From positions 229,200,194 to 229,264,193 of the forward strand of contig OV050031.1 in NCBI GenBank assembly GCA_920105625.2: a stretch of 64,000 nt of DNA, given 5' to 3'. How positions within the stretch are numbered: position 1 is the stretch's first letter; each line of letters opens with the position of its first letter. The notes under the pieces were generated by a model. The model ran no database searches. It saw nothing but the letters and a program-made list of their open reading frames with translations, and was not told the origin of the DNA. This DNA comes from Clusia tigrina (Eukaryota > Arthropoda > Insecta > Diptera > Clusiidae). Positions 11,305-25,000 of the stretch are shown here, piece after piece. A program made the position numbers and the translations under genes.

Positions 11305-13022
11305 GTTGCAACGTTAGTGGCTCGCGGCGGCTGTTCGCGCTTGAAGAATACGTTCAATTTAAGTGGAACAAAATATATAAAACTGTTGGAGAGGTTGTGC
11401 TGGTGCGCAATAAAACAACACTTTTGTTTGCTATATTTTAGAAATTTAATTTATATCTATTTCTATATACATATACATATATATTTGTTTTCGTTTTCTT
11501 TCTTTTGGATGTAGTTTTTACATGACTTTTAAATACAAACTCGTTTATTTTATACGCTGTTTCAAATTGATTTAAGGATTTGTCACTCGTAACGTGCACA
11601 AAAATAATCACATCAATTTAAGGTTGCCCTAATTAAAATTTATTTAATAAAACTACGAACAATTTGGAGCTATGTTGACAGTGTTCAGCGCTGAAATGCA
11701 GTTCGATTGTGGGACGCGAGCCGCAGGAGGCTGCGGTTGGGCGGGTGTGCCAGAGAAATAAGAGGCAAATCAACGAGCGCACAAAAATAATGCAAAATAA
11801 ACGTCGGCTGCGTTAATATTTACTAACTATAAAGTTAACTGGCAAATTAACTAAAGTGTAAGATATTGCTTTGCAAAGGAAACAGGCGTAAAATCCAAAT
11901 AAAGCGAGATAAGAATTATTGCTAATAAAATGAAAATTATATAAAAATTACTGCTAAATAAATAGAGAAGACATTGCGTAGCAGCCAGCGGGCAAGCAAG
12001 CTGCGTGCGTTGAGTTGGCGTACAACCCACTCAAGCGCAACGCATTTCTCAACGCACAGAAGGCTTTCTTGAATAAATCTTCGAATTCTCAAACGATATG
12101 AGCGAATTTTTCCAAAGTCGTCTTAATTATTACAACGCAAAATACCATATTTAAAATTGTTTGCTTGCGAGTTCACAAAAGTCTTATTGTACCCGAACCA
12201 CGCCCACTAAGCTGGCGGAGAGCAGCGTTGTACAAATGACTCCCATGAAAGCCCGAAGCCCAGCTACATACAAACATAAATTAATAGCGATTTGTTCATA
12301 ACAAAGTGCCGAATTCACAATTGCCACTGTCTATTGTGACTTGTGTATTGAAACTACCAGAAGAACCGGACACAGACCGACTACTAGCGGCAGACAAACA
12401 TACATAGATATATATCGGGGCTTAGTTTCGCTCAACCAAACATAATGCCTCAAATCTGTTCCGGCCGTTTCTTCTCCTTCACTAGGATTGTGCAATCCGT
12501 GTGACAAGCAATTCCTTCACACATCATGGACGCAAGCTATTTTACGAATTTTACAATTGCAATTGAAACACGCACAAAAACACATGCTGCTGCGTTTTTA
12601 ATCATTTTAATTCTCTAAATAGTTTTAAATTAGTTGTTATCATTGGTCAATACGGCTAAAAGTCAAAGCAAAACAGGCTGTTTGCGCAACTTGGAGTTGC
12701 CATTGTCTAATTCCATACAAAATTTTACGACTAAAGCTAATTTTCTCTTACACACGAGGAATCTGCGTAATTTTACTACAAGAACTTACGGGACAACACA
12801 AAATAAGAATCAAAGAGCTAAAAACTAAAAGGTAAGAAACGTAAATCTAAAGACACAACTCGCGTTGCATGTAACAGTGGTTTGCCTGTTCTTTGTGGGG
12901 GAGGGGTGAGGCTTTGGTTGGCATGGCGTGGCGGCTTAAAACTGTGAACGGGCACCGCTCCTCTATAGACCACCGCCCACATGTCTACCCAGCGCTCACC
13001 ATCGTCTGCTATGCAGATTCCC
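11305..13022 (-). other. LST2 3' UTR candidate and CFAP58 copy 2 upstream region
   Basis: No coding region is recognised here. Both neighbours are on the minus strand, so this interval must hold the 3' UTR of LST2 (stop at 13023) and then the promoter and 5' UTR of the second CFAP58 gene (start at 11304). Minus-strand AATAAA hexamers occur at 11644-11639 and 11549-11544, which would leave only about 240-340 bp for the downstream promoter. Confidence 0.55.
11639..11644 (-). terminator. Candidate poly(A) signal AATAAA for LST2
   Basis: TTTATT on the + strand reads AATAAA on the minus strand. It lies about 1.38 kb past the LST2 stop codon, and a second copy follows at 11544-11549. Either would end LST2 before the next minus-strand gene. 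No nearer hexamer was noticed. Confidence 0.35.
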
Positions 13023-16000
13023 CTACGAAGCTGCCGCCGTTGTGGCCGTGTCATGCATGTGCGACGTTGCGTTGTTCCTGCCGGCGTTGACCACGGTGGC
13101 GGTTGTCAGCACCTCGCGTACATAGCACTCGCGGCATACGCGGACCGCCTTAGTCAGTCCGTACTTGGGCAGCGGCGCCGAGGCGTTGGAGCACACTCCA
13201 CAAAAGACACCTCCACAGTTGCGGCAGTGATGGCGGCGTCGAAATGCGGTGAAGTGTGTGTGGCAGGACATGCAGCGCGGCGCCTTATCGTCCGGTATCC
13301 AGGCTGGCGGCGACAGGCGTGTATGGCGCACGCTCGCTGTATTCGTCGATTGGGTCGACATAGCGGCAGAGTTTAGGGCATTCAAACTGTTGTTGTTATT
13401 GCTATTGTTATTGATATTGTTACTGTTGTTGTTATTCGTGGCATGTCGCCCATGCGTGATGCACTCACGTTCGCTCATCGGCGAGTTGCTTTCAGACGAG
13501 GATGAGGAGGGTGAATTGCTGCCAACGGAATTGTTGCGGCTCCGCTGGTGATGGTGTGCATTTCCGTTGAGCTGACGCGGCGTTGAGTTGACTTGTCGGC
13601 CGCTAATGTAGGTGGACAGGCGGCGGCTATTGGTGTGCATCACAGCTGTAGTTATTTCGTTGTTGTCCTGATCGCCCAAGCTGCGGCTGCGTTCAACGTG
13701 GTTGCGTACCACAGTTGGTGCTGTCGGAGTCGTGTTATTTGCTCCCAAGTCGATGGTGTTGCCACGCTGAATGGTAGATCCAGCGGAGTAACGTACGCCA
13801 CCGCCACTACTGTTACTACTGCTGCTGCTGCTGGTGGTGTTGTTGAACACATTGTCCACCTCCGGATTCACTTCCTCCGCGGAATAAATGCTTTGATTGG
13901 AGCCAGCGCTCTCCTGTATCACATCATTTTCCGAAGCACGAAACTCGAACAATTCGGAATCCTTCGTCTTTTCTGGGATGTCGATTTCTTCCTGCGTCGG
14001 TGACATATTCATCAAGAATACGCTGCGCAGTATCTGACGCAAATCGGAGGCAAAGTTCGTCTGCAACTGATCGGCCACGCCCGCTGTGCAGACAAAGAGG
14101 CGGTGGAGTAGATTTTCGGTATTCCTACGAAAGGAACAAATCAAATTATTATGAACGACGACACAATTAGAACACTTTTTAACTTACTTGAATCTCGTGC
14201 GGTTCGCTGCCCGCAGTTCCAACGAAACCTCGTGCGGAACACCGTCAGACAACGAAGATGACGCACTGCTATCTACGCTCGAGGTGTCTTTATGCACGGC
14301 AGTTGGTGTACTCGGTGTTACTGTTGTTGTAGTGGTGGGTGTCTCCTCCTCCTTTTTGGCAGTGATGACTTCTTCGCTTTGACAACCATCTAGGCTGCAA
14401 CGCTTCGACTTGGAATGGTGCCCGCGACTACGGTTGTGGTGGTGATGGTGATGGTGGTGATGACTGTGGTGATGTTGATGGCCGTGACTGTGGTTGTGAT
14501 GATGATGGTGGTGGTGGTGATGCGGGCGACTGGCATCAATGCTACCATTGCTATTGGTGCAACTGTGTTGACGGTGCGACGCACTGCTGCAGGTTGCGCT
14601 GCTGCCATTGGAGGGACAACTTTGCTTGCTGGTGGTCGGTGGCGTTTTTTCTGACAAACTACCGCTTTCCTCTGACGGCTTCATGTTTTCTGGTTCGTCG
14701 TCTTCGGGTTCGAGTTCGGGTTCGTCATCGGATTGTTTGTGGAGATGCAGGCGTTTTAGGGATTGGTGTACGGCACTCACAGCAGCACTAGTGGTAGGCA
14801 TATCAGCATCCTCCAAGTGTTGGTGGCTGCCGAACTCGTCTTCACTGGCAATGAAATTGTCAGTGAGAGGAACTTCTTGGGGCTGTAATAGATTTCCGAA
14901 ATTCGTATTTGGAATGAGATAACCTGAGGCACAATCGGCAGAAACTATGTCCAGCTCTTCCAACTCTTTCCGCAACTCGTCGTCCACATCATCTTCGTCG
15001 ATGTCTTCCTCATCGTCGTCGCTCCAATCAGCAGCAGAGGTAGTGGATGTCGCTGCTGATGAAGACGACACTATCGAACGCGATGGGGATGGAGATGCCG
15101 ATGGCGTCGATGCTGGCGTGGTAGCAGGAGAGCTATCAACGGAAATCGATGAGATGGACGGTGATCGAGCAGCATAGCGGGGCGTGTATATATTCTCGGT
15201 GGTACTCGCAGATGCAGCTTTGAAAGTTTTATTTGGGCTTGTGCTGGGTGTTTGTGGCTCCACTGTGGCATGGACAGAGGTTTGGTTGGTTGTAGTGGGA
15301 TTGGTGGTGGTAGTGTTGTTGTTGTTGTTGTTGTTATTGTTGTTGCCGCTATTACAGTTTTCGTTTACTGTTACGCTATTGGTCAAATTAGTTGGGTTGG
15401 CGACATTGGCATCGGCAACGCTAACACCGACACAGTCTGTGTTGGTATTGTTGTTCTCCTGATCTGGAGTGGGCGCCTCTATGCTGCTTGTGCCAGCAGG
15501 AATCTAAAATTATAGTAGTCAATTAATAACAATGCAGTTGGAACTGAATTAACTCGTGCCACAAACTCACCTTCAAATGAATATCCTCATTAGTGCACAG
15601 CAGCTTCTCCAACTGGAGTAATTCGTTTTGGCTAAGCGCTTTCAGCAGGTCGCGTATCTTAATGAGAATCGTCCGAAAAGGACGGAACATCTCCGACAAC
15701 TGCTCTGCGGACATCTCCATATTTAATGGCCCCTTGGGAAACACTACCAATCCGGCTATAATAGCTAGGCGCGGTATAGAAAACATCAACGCCGGATCGA
15801 AAGCGTCCACTTTGTCCTGATCGACCAAACCAATTTTCAAAGCACGCTGCAGCGTCTCTGAGAACAGCACGCAAATAAACTCCTGCATTTCGTATTCGTG
15901 TTTGGTCTTCACCTGCACCATCGCACTGACGTAGCGCAGCTCAAACTCCGCAAAGAGCCTATCGAATATCTTCAGACTCTCGTACAATTGCTCTGTGGCG

Positions 16001-19000
16001 GAATCGTTTGTGTCCAGACGAAGAGTTTTGCTGTTGGGCACATTGTTGCGAAGGCACTGATCACGCAATAAGTTTCTGACATTACCCAGACTTTTAGTAA
16101 CCGCCTGCGCCAATGGACGCATCTCTTTGCTCTCTTGTTCGCGATTCATGATCGAAGAACCGGCTGCTAAGCACTCTGCGCCGAACCACAATTGCCCACC
16201 GAGGTTCTCCTGCAGTACTTCTTCCGGAAACTTAGCGCGAAAGGCACGTGGGTCCCGCTCCTCACCGAGCAACTCCTCCATAATCAGATTCGTGATGGAG
16301 AGAACTTTGTCCTACAGAAACAAAATGAAATGAGTATGCGCGGGAGAAAGCGTAGAACAAATTAAGAACTTACTTGTCCCTGCCGAAGACGACTGACCAA
16401 CCGTGAACACCGATCTGGCTCCGCACGACCATCAAAACTGTCCAATTCACTAGCCACCGCAGTGAGTGATCTGTCGGCATGGTAAAATCGTGCAAGTAAA
16501 GATTTGTCATCCGCCTGTTAAATTCAAAGAGAAATATTATTATTATCATTATTATCGAATTGGACATAATCAGCGATCAGCGTCCTTGAAAAGGTGCTTG
16601 GAGCAGCAGTGGTTGACCCTTATGGACAAACTACTCCCTACTAATCCCTTAGCAGCCATCAGATCAGCAATTCAAAAGGAAGCGGATATACCGACTGATA
16701 GATACCCACCCACAACCAAAGAAATATGAAACTACGTCCATAGGAAAAGCATGACTATGTTGGCCTCATCGAACTTCTCCACTCTGTTGGAACTTTGGGC
16801 TCCTACTGAAGAATATGAAGATAGGCGTGCCAGTTGATATATTACACGCCAGTCAGGCAAATTTTGTTGAAATCAGTTTTCTCCACAGTGGGTGTGGCCC
16901 TGGAGTAATCCCGTACAGTGTGTGTTTAGTCTTTAATGATGCCAGAGTGATTCATTATATAAAAATGAAAATGATTGAATTATGGGCCTGGCAGTGGAGT
17001 CATCCTGACAAATTTTTAGTCAGACTAGTATCGACTAAGTCCCCACAGTGGTCCCACATTTGTTCCTTATACTTATGAAGAAAAAGAGCATTTCAACATG
17101 AATAAACATTACACTCAAATTATCTTTAGGCCATTAATGGAATCCAGTGATCAAACTAGCAACAATTTTCATAACAATATCATCAGCAAAAGCCTAGCTG
17201 GGATCGCTTTAATCAGCCCTTCAGAGCTGTTTCAATGGGAGGTAAGCGGGTCTCTTTCCATATAACTTCATAGTCCTGATATTATGATTGTTCACAATTT
17301 CGTCAATAAATCCCCTACAATTTGCATTTTTGTTTAGTATGATCAAAATTTAGTGAACTTATAGAGGATTGGAGCGACTTTTAAATGAGGTGTCGACAGG
17401 TACTGATATGGGAAGTGTGTCCCTTGTCCGATTGGGTTCTGCCTTAGAATGCCGTGAATGGTTACGCGAAGTTTCTTCTAGATATCTCTACACCGAGTGG
17501 AAAAAAGTTGAATGCAGACAGATATGACAGGCTGATGAGAGTATATATATAATTTATATGCCTCAACTTGTTACATACGCTTTTCGGCCGAAGTCAACTC
17601 CACCGAATTTAGCGGTACATTCCATCCCAAGCGTCGCTCTTATTTAAGCACAGTTTTCACGTAGGTAACTATCTATATGTGCCCCGTTGTCGAATACTCC
17701 ACGTTTGCTGTCTACTCATGTGGCTGAGAAATGTTAAGTAATGAAGTAGAACGACTGCATCTAACTTTCTAGTTAAAGTACCCTACACACATTCTTTCAC
17801 CAACTCTTTCCCCACGGTCTGTTTACTTTCCAGAGCATGTAATGTAACCCAGTGGAAGTAGAGAAGAGCATAAGAAATAATTTACAAATATGTACAGTGC
17901 ATGAAAGGTGGGTGCAAAGGCAGACAGACCAACTTCATACCAGCCTTGGTCGACAGACTAACAGAGTAAAGTCCTCCAGTGGCGACAGAACAATCGTTCC
18001 ACAAAACAAAAGCAAAATACTCGCATGCTAATTAATGTGATTTAACTTAACTAACTATGTATTCTAATGGAAAAATTTCTCCGTAAACAACTGCCACTCA
18101 CAGCAAGAACGGCTGCAGCAACTGCAACAACTACAACAACCAGCACCGACACAACTCATTTAGTTGAGTAAAATAGACTCTGAAAAAGGTTAATGTTAAA
18201 GTGCAGATGGGAGCCCCTTACAGTCGGTATCTAGAACTCGTTATCAGCAAATAATATTTATGAAGTGCAAAGAGAAAATGGAAGCAGCGATATTGATAGC
18301 TCGACCGACAAGTGAATTTGAGTCAGTTGTACTAATTAAAAAAGCACACTCGCAGCACAATCCGGATGGGGCTGGGTTAAGTAATTCAAACAACGATTTG
18401 GTGTTCAAATACTAAATGAGCCATAAATCTAGTCTAATTTCAAATAGAGGAAAGAGAACGTACTACATGCCCAGCGACGAAAGTGAGATCACGAACACTC
18501 GTCTACTGAGGTGTTGGGGGGTCAATAAACAAAGCAAATCACCCTATAAATAATCGAAAATTCTGATGGGTTTCAAAAAAGACCCGCATACATGTGAGGT
18601 CGGAACTACGAACCAAGTCCGCAGAAAACAAGCTGAGTGTGTTGCAGGAGAAGTGGTGCCCATGAAGACACTAACGACGTGACCTTGGCAACAGAGTGCT
18701 CGCCCAACAAACCACTCAAACGAAATGTAAACAAACCCCACACTTTAGTAAACAATTCGAAAATAATACGAAACGAAGCGAAACGCACAGAACCACACGA
18801 TAAACAGAGGAGGCAAGAAATGAAAGTAATTTTAACGTTTGTAGCAGCATAGACGCAATCTATGAAATTAAATGGACCGCTGGCGACAAGCGACTGGATA
18901 GCAGTTGGCATAATTGGCGTGGAAGGCAGTTTCGATGTTGATGTCGGCGGAGATGGTGATGGTGATGGCGATAATTGTAATGATGATGACATCTGCATGG

Positions 19001-22000
19001 TCGCCGCACGAAGCAGTAGAGTTAAAAAGCAGGTACAATGGCCTCTGTGCTGCTAAAATGGACATAGCCGCCGCCCAATACTGGATTTGTTTATTGAATG
19101 CCAATTTGGCCCCACGGCGTTTTTGGCAGTGGTCTTAGGTCCTCGTCTCTACTTTGCTGAGTTACAGTATCAATGAATCCAGACGCTGGCTTTGACAGCT
19201 GATAACTGTCAACGCAGCGCAGACGTACGCCAAAGCGCGCCATTGGACTAACTCTTGCTCAGAAAGCGTGCGCTGTGCCTGAGTGAGCGCAAGTGTAATA
19301 AATCAGCCCGAGCCGCATGCGGCGGCATGTACAATGCTGCCAAGTCAAGACAAGGCGGGCCTGTTGGCTGGCTGCCTAGGAATGCACACGCCAGCGACGA
19401 GTTTCATCAAATTAGCAGAATGCAAAAAAGAGAGAAAAGCTTAAAAGCAGTTCGACTCGTTTTGACCGTTTTTATAGCTGCCAGACCGCCCGCCCACCCG
19501 TTCGCCTGGACGCTCGCTGCTGTTTAAACTTCAAATTATACCAAACAAATCAGAGAAAAATAAAGCGAAAAGGAAAACGAAAACACAAACAAAAAAGTAA
19601 TAAATGCAAAATTAAGTTTAAACGTAACTCAGTTGAGTTGACGTGAATTGCGCAGTTTTGAAAAACGCTTTCAAATTCGCAATGAAAAAGAAGCCAGCAG
19701 GAAAGAGAACAATCACCTCAATTGACCAAGTAGAGACGTCGCTCCCCTCGCGCTGTAAATCCACCAACAGCCCACTTACAGAACCGATGCGCAGGTCGCT
19801 CACTCTCTCTCTCGTCCCATTGTTCAATGCAAGAGAAATTTCCTTGACTTCAAGAAACACTTTTTGCAATGTTTCTCGTGATCAACTTTTCACAGGTTGC
19901 TGGTTAAGCCCACCAACCCTCGGGTGCAAAGGTTACAAATTGTGTGGGCAAAAATTGTTAATTGCATTTAAACGATATTCGGGATAATTAAACGCCCAGT
20001 CATGAAGAGTTGTTGAACCAGCCAACCAAACACCACCGCCAATCGTCGACCGGCGACGGCCAACTGGCAACTCAGTGTTTGCAGTGAGTCACCTTCTGCA
20101 AGGGCAATGGCGTCGCCTGGGCGCGATGTTGCCTGGCTGTCTGGCCGTCTGGGAATTTAAATTGCCCAACTTCGGAATGAGGACTCAACCTCCTGTGGCA
20201 TCTGAGAACGAGGTAACAGTGAAACAAGCGGAAATCGATGAACTAAACCCGCTCAGTAGCGATGGTCAATTACAATTTAACAATTCACCCACGAATGTCA
20301 CCTGCAGAATAGTTCCGGGAGTTGGAAACAAACAACTTTAAAACTATGCTCTGGTGGCTAAAGTAAGGTTGGGGAGTTTAGTATGGTATTCTGTTGCAGG
20401 TTCCAGAGAGAAATTAATAAGAAATACTTGAAGCAAGCGTATGCAGTGGTGTTCCAGTTGAGCTGACACGAACACTGCCCCTGTGAACACGACGACAATG
20501 CTTTTAAGGCCTCTACCTCAGTTGGAAATCACAAACAACACTGAAGAAGCAATCATTTCCACGTATGCCAAAAATGTTGAGATAATCGTATGTAAATAGA
20601 AAATTAGGAGCAGCTGCTTCTAGCCAGGCAACAACCCCCGCCCCGAGTGCTCCGGCAAAGAATGAAACTTTTTCAACTTCTCCTAATCGGCTCGAAAATG
20701 AAAATCAATGAGTCACCAAACAGTAGAAAAACAAACAAAGAAACCAAATGATAAATGAAAAATGAGAAGTTGCAAGAAATTACTCGTAATTTCGTGTTGG
20801 GCGTAATCTGTGCAAAAAGCCGCCGTAAAAAATTGTTAAAAATGTAAAAATGAAGCAGTTAAGCCAGCGACACAGCGATAAATGTACTGAAATCAGTCAA
20901 CCTTGAGCACAAACTCAGCGCCGCCATCGTACACCACCAGCCGCCAACCAGCTTTCGCTTCATGTTGCATAAACACAGGCGTTCTACGCGTTTAAGTGAG
21001 CGCGTGCATCATAATGAGGCCAACGCAAAATATTGGGCTTTAATAAAAAACAAAGAAATGAATGGATAAATAAAAACTGCGTCGTAAAAATTCGGATTCA
21101 GTCATGAAAAGAAAAATAATCGATATTTGGCATTAATGGTAAGGAAGGAAGGAAGGAAGGAAGGAAGCAGCGCCATTTAAAGACACTTGCGCACACACGT
21201 TCAATCAGTCTAATTGATCAAAGCACGCTCCGACATGCAAATCTCTTTTACAGAGATTAAAAAGTGGATAGGCTCAAAGCACCTCAAAACGAGGCACTGA
21301 GGAAGGTCACTGGCCATTGCGGCAGCATTGGTTGCACACGCTTAAATGCTATGTAAAACACTAACAAATGTGTGGGAACTTATACCAAGGAACAAGAATC
21401 GCGTCTGCAGGTCATCGCTAACACACAGAAGTCCTTGACACATTGAAGAAGCTCTTGTCCTGCGGCAGCAAGGAGAACCAACAAAGTAGCACTTATATAT
21501 GCATATGCATACGAAGCTGACACACCCCTGTCGTGTTGACGTACACGCTGCTGACGCTGACGCTGCTGGCAGTGGTGCTGCGTTGGTGACAGTTTAGCAG
21601 GTGGTGAATTTGATATGAAACACTCACTCCGCGTTGGCTCCCAGGCATGAACATAAGTGGATTGGTGAATCCAGACACTCTTAAAGTCTGAAATTACACA
21701 CAATGCTAGGGAGGAAAAAAAATAGACTAGACTACGAGTAGAGGAGTGTGTCAACGGCGCAAGAAACCGGATATCAAGTAATCTAAAGTTATAAACAAAA
21801 TGCCAAATGAGATCGAGTTTATTTGCACCAACACCGCAACAACAACAACTCAAAAACAAACAAAGAAACAATCCCGACTGGTTCAACACAATTAATTAAA
21901 CAAAGAACACCTTGGAACACAGATTGTGAGTGTAGACAATGAAACAAGTGAAGCTGGGGGACCACTTTAATTGAACACCAACATAAACTCACACACACAC

Positions 22001-25000
22001 ACTCTCTAAAAGGATTCGCCTCTACTCCAGGGCAAACAATTGGTTCACATTATCCTCATGAATAAATATATTATTTAACTCCCAAAAGAATACATTGAAA
22101 CATTCTCGTTCAAACTAGTATAGTGAAGGTAGCTTTCGGCCTAAACACAATGAAATTGCGAGAAAGTGTGCTCACGACACCAATCTCATGAGAACAAATT
22201 GTTCGTGAGAACAACACTCTAATCGGCACATTAAGTAAGCAAAATAATTAATATCGTATTCAAAGGCGACTATTTACAGATGGCCTAGAACAAGATCTAG
22301 TACCTAACAATTAAGATAGTCTAATAATATGTCCACACCAGAAGACGCAATCAGATAAAACAAATATTTAGTATTCGGGACTAATTACAATGACCACAAA
22401 CATTTATTTTGATGTTTCAATGGTAATGTTGAATGTGGTTGTATTTCATTCGCGTTTTCCAAAGCCATTTATTTCATGTTGAGAAGACGACATAGAAGTT
22501 TCCTGCTAAATGTGCTTCGCGTATAGTGTCTGGTTAATTTCGCACAAATCGGAAGAACTAATGCGTTAATATCGTAAAAAGTTCTTAATATCATCGCTAT
22601 AACAAGCTCCTGAATATATTCTAAATTAACAAGTCCATCAGAAAGGATTCAGGAGTGTATTGCTGATCCCAACTGTCACAAGTATCTTAACCTAAGGAAT
22701 TTTCCTCCAGTTCCATATGAGCGTGCTCCACTCCACAGCAGTGATATAAGCTCAGAGAGGAGATTTCTTTCTGCCCAAAAAAGTGCACTCGAGATATTTT
22801 GTTGCAGACAAAATTTTGCTCTTTCTCTATTTTTCTTATGTTAATTTTATGCTGGCGATGGTGATGAAATCAAGTGAGAACTGCACCGACCAGAAACCCC
22901 ATTACGTCCAACACAACAAATTATACATTTAGATTTAATATTGCAGGGAGTAAGGACCTATTGTGCTAACCCTATGATTCACTCTAACTTCAGGCTTTTT
23001 ATAAATTGAAATACTTTGGAAGGTTGAAGTTTCCAACTTGTGGGATGGTCTGTGAAGAACTCCCCCAGAGATTTTAATCTCTCACTTTTGCTCGTTCGAC
23101 ACTCACATGAATGTGTTCGGATACTACAAAGTTGTGTCCACAAAATCTTCAGTCAGAAATGTTTGACAGGCCTATCTTGTTCAGGTGATACCTTAAGCAG
23201 CAGTGTCCTGCCAGATACCCCACTAGAGTCCTAAAACTTTCGCTGTTCCTGGTTGGTATCTTTTTGGAGATACTTATGTTTGGGGTAAGAAATCTATTTG
23301 CCTGTCTTTAGCCAAAAGCAAGATGCCATTGAGTAGCTATCTGAGTTGCTTCCCATTTCCAAACTAGGTCTGCAGAGTAAGTACTCCAACACTTTTTGTT
23401 TCAGTGTGTCCCCCCTCCCAAGGGTGCAATTAGAAACAAAAAACGCACGTATTTCAATGACAAGCGAGTATTAATGGCAGCTCAACACTCGCTCATGTCA
23501 AATTAGTTTGCTGGCACATTATTTGGAGTTTCAGTTCAGCATGGCGCTTAACGTGAACTGGATTGCGTTTGTCGAGGCGGGCCTGACGGGCTAAACGGAA
23601 GTGGAATAATGCGAGGGAAACGACAAATTGCGGACCATGCTTCAAAAAGATATTGACAATAGTAAATGTGGCTAGCAAAAAATGACCTAGGAGCAAATAA
23701 ATGAGAGTTGACAATAGTCCGGTGAAGGACACTTCATCACTAAAAATGTGAAAAAATTGTGCAAATGTAGAAACAAGTTTCAGGGGAAAAGAAATTTAAT
23801 AATATACCCATAAGGATTACTGGGATAAGGATTAATTGTGGTGTGGGAAAACATTTCCGCAATTAGCCCGTTCTCCTCTCCAACTTTGCTGAACAACCAA
23901 TGACAGTCAATTTAAGAACGACCTCAAAAGAGCATAAAATAAAATCACAACTCAAGTATAGAATACCATTGAAAGCAAAGATGAGTTTAAGTACATCTTG
24001 GCTACATTAAGCCTGGATAAGAGAAAAACAGAAGAACTTCTAGAAACACTCCACAAAAGTAGGAATTCTCATGCTGTTCAAGAAATTTGACCCGATGAAA
24101 TTTCAAAGTTTCAGATTATGCGGAACTCTGCAACAGCTCTACACAGCTTCCAGGAGAAGACGTGAACAACGTATTTGGTATACCTTGAATACTTATAAGT
24201 AATATGACACATTTTGGGTACATCTAGTTCGGCTGAAGAAATATTGCACTGGGCGATAGATGCAGAGCTCACTGACTGATGCATAATCCCAAAGAAGCAG
24301 TTGCTATAGAGTCAGTCCAGCTCGGACCACGGCAGACCGCTCAGCCACCGCATTGTAGATTATTGCCAATGGATCCTACGTCCACTATGAATGCAGCAGG
24401 GAAAGCTCTATATAAATAAGAGTCTGCGGAACCTTGGCTTCTTTTTATCAGCAACACCACTCGCAACAAAGGGAGCTGATAAAAATAGTGCCTCATCACA
24501 AAGAGCGCGGCAGCAGAGCAGAAACAGCACAGTTAATTAATTTGTGTTCTGTTTTTTCTTATTTATATTTTATTAGCATAAATAACACGTTTCTCATTAA
24601 GAAATATAAATGCGCTGTTCAATGTTTGCATTTTATGAATTTGAGGTTGCAGCGTGCCAAATGCCAGCGGAGTGGATTTCTATTTCTGCTCCATTTTATT
24701 GGCATGAGTCGTTCTACAATAACGTTATTAAGCGGCAAGAGTACGCCAGTCACACACACGCACGCCCCCAATACGCTCGGTGCATGTGCGTACATTCATT
24801 CGAGTATGACATGACGTCACGAATGTTAATGGCAAGCTAATAATAGCAACAGGTGTTTTTTCGTCCTGCAAACGCACAAAGGAGCGCATACGTGGCCAAG
24901 GCTTATGGTGTAGATAAGAGCGACCTACAAAACCCTTTAGTGACGTCATAGCGAGCTGGAAAATTGAGAAATTATGTTTGATTAAAATAGCTGCTGGCAT

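Noticed and set aside
13593..15515. Long + strand frames opposite LST2
   Set aside because: They are antisense readings of repeat-rich LST2 exons 4-5.
17525..17600. Second CTGATGAG-containing site tested as a hammerhead
   Set aside because: No matching GAAA core, no stem III and no cleavage triplet in position.
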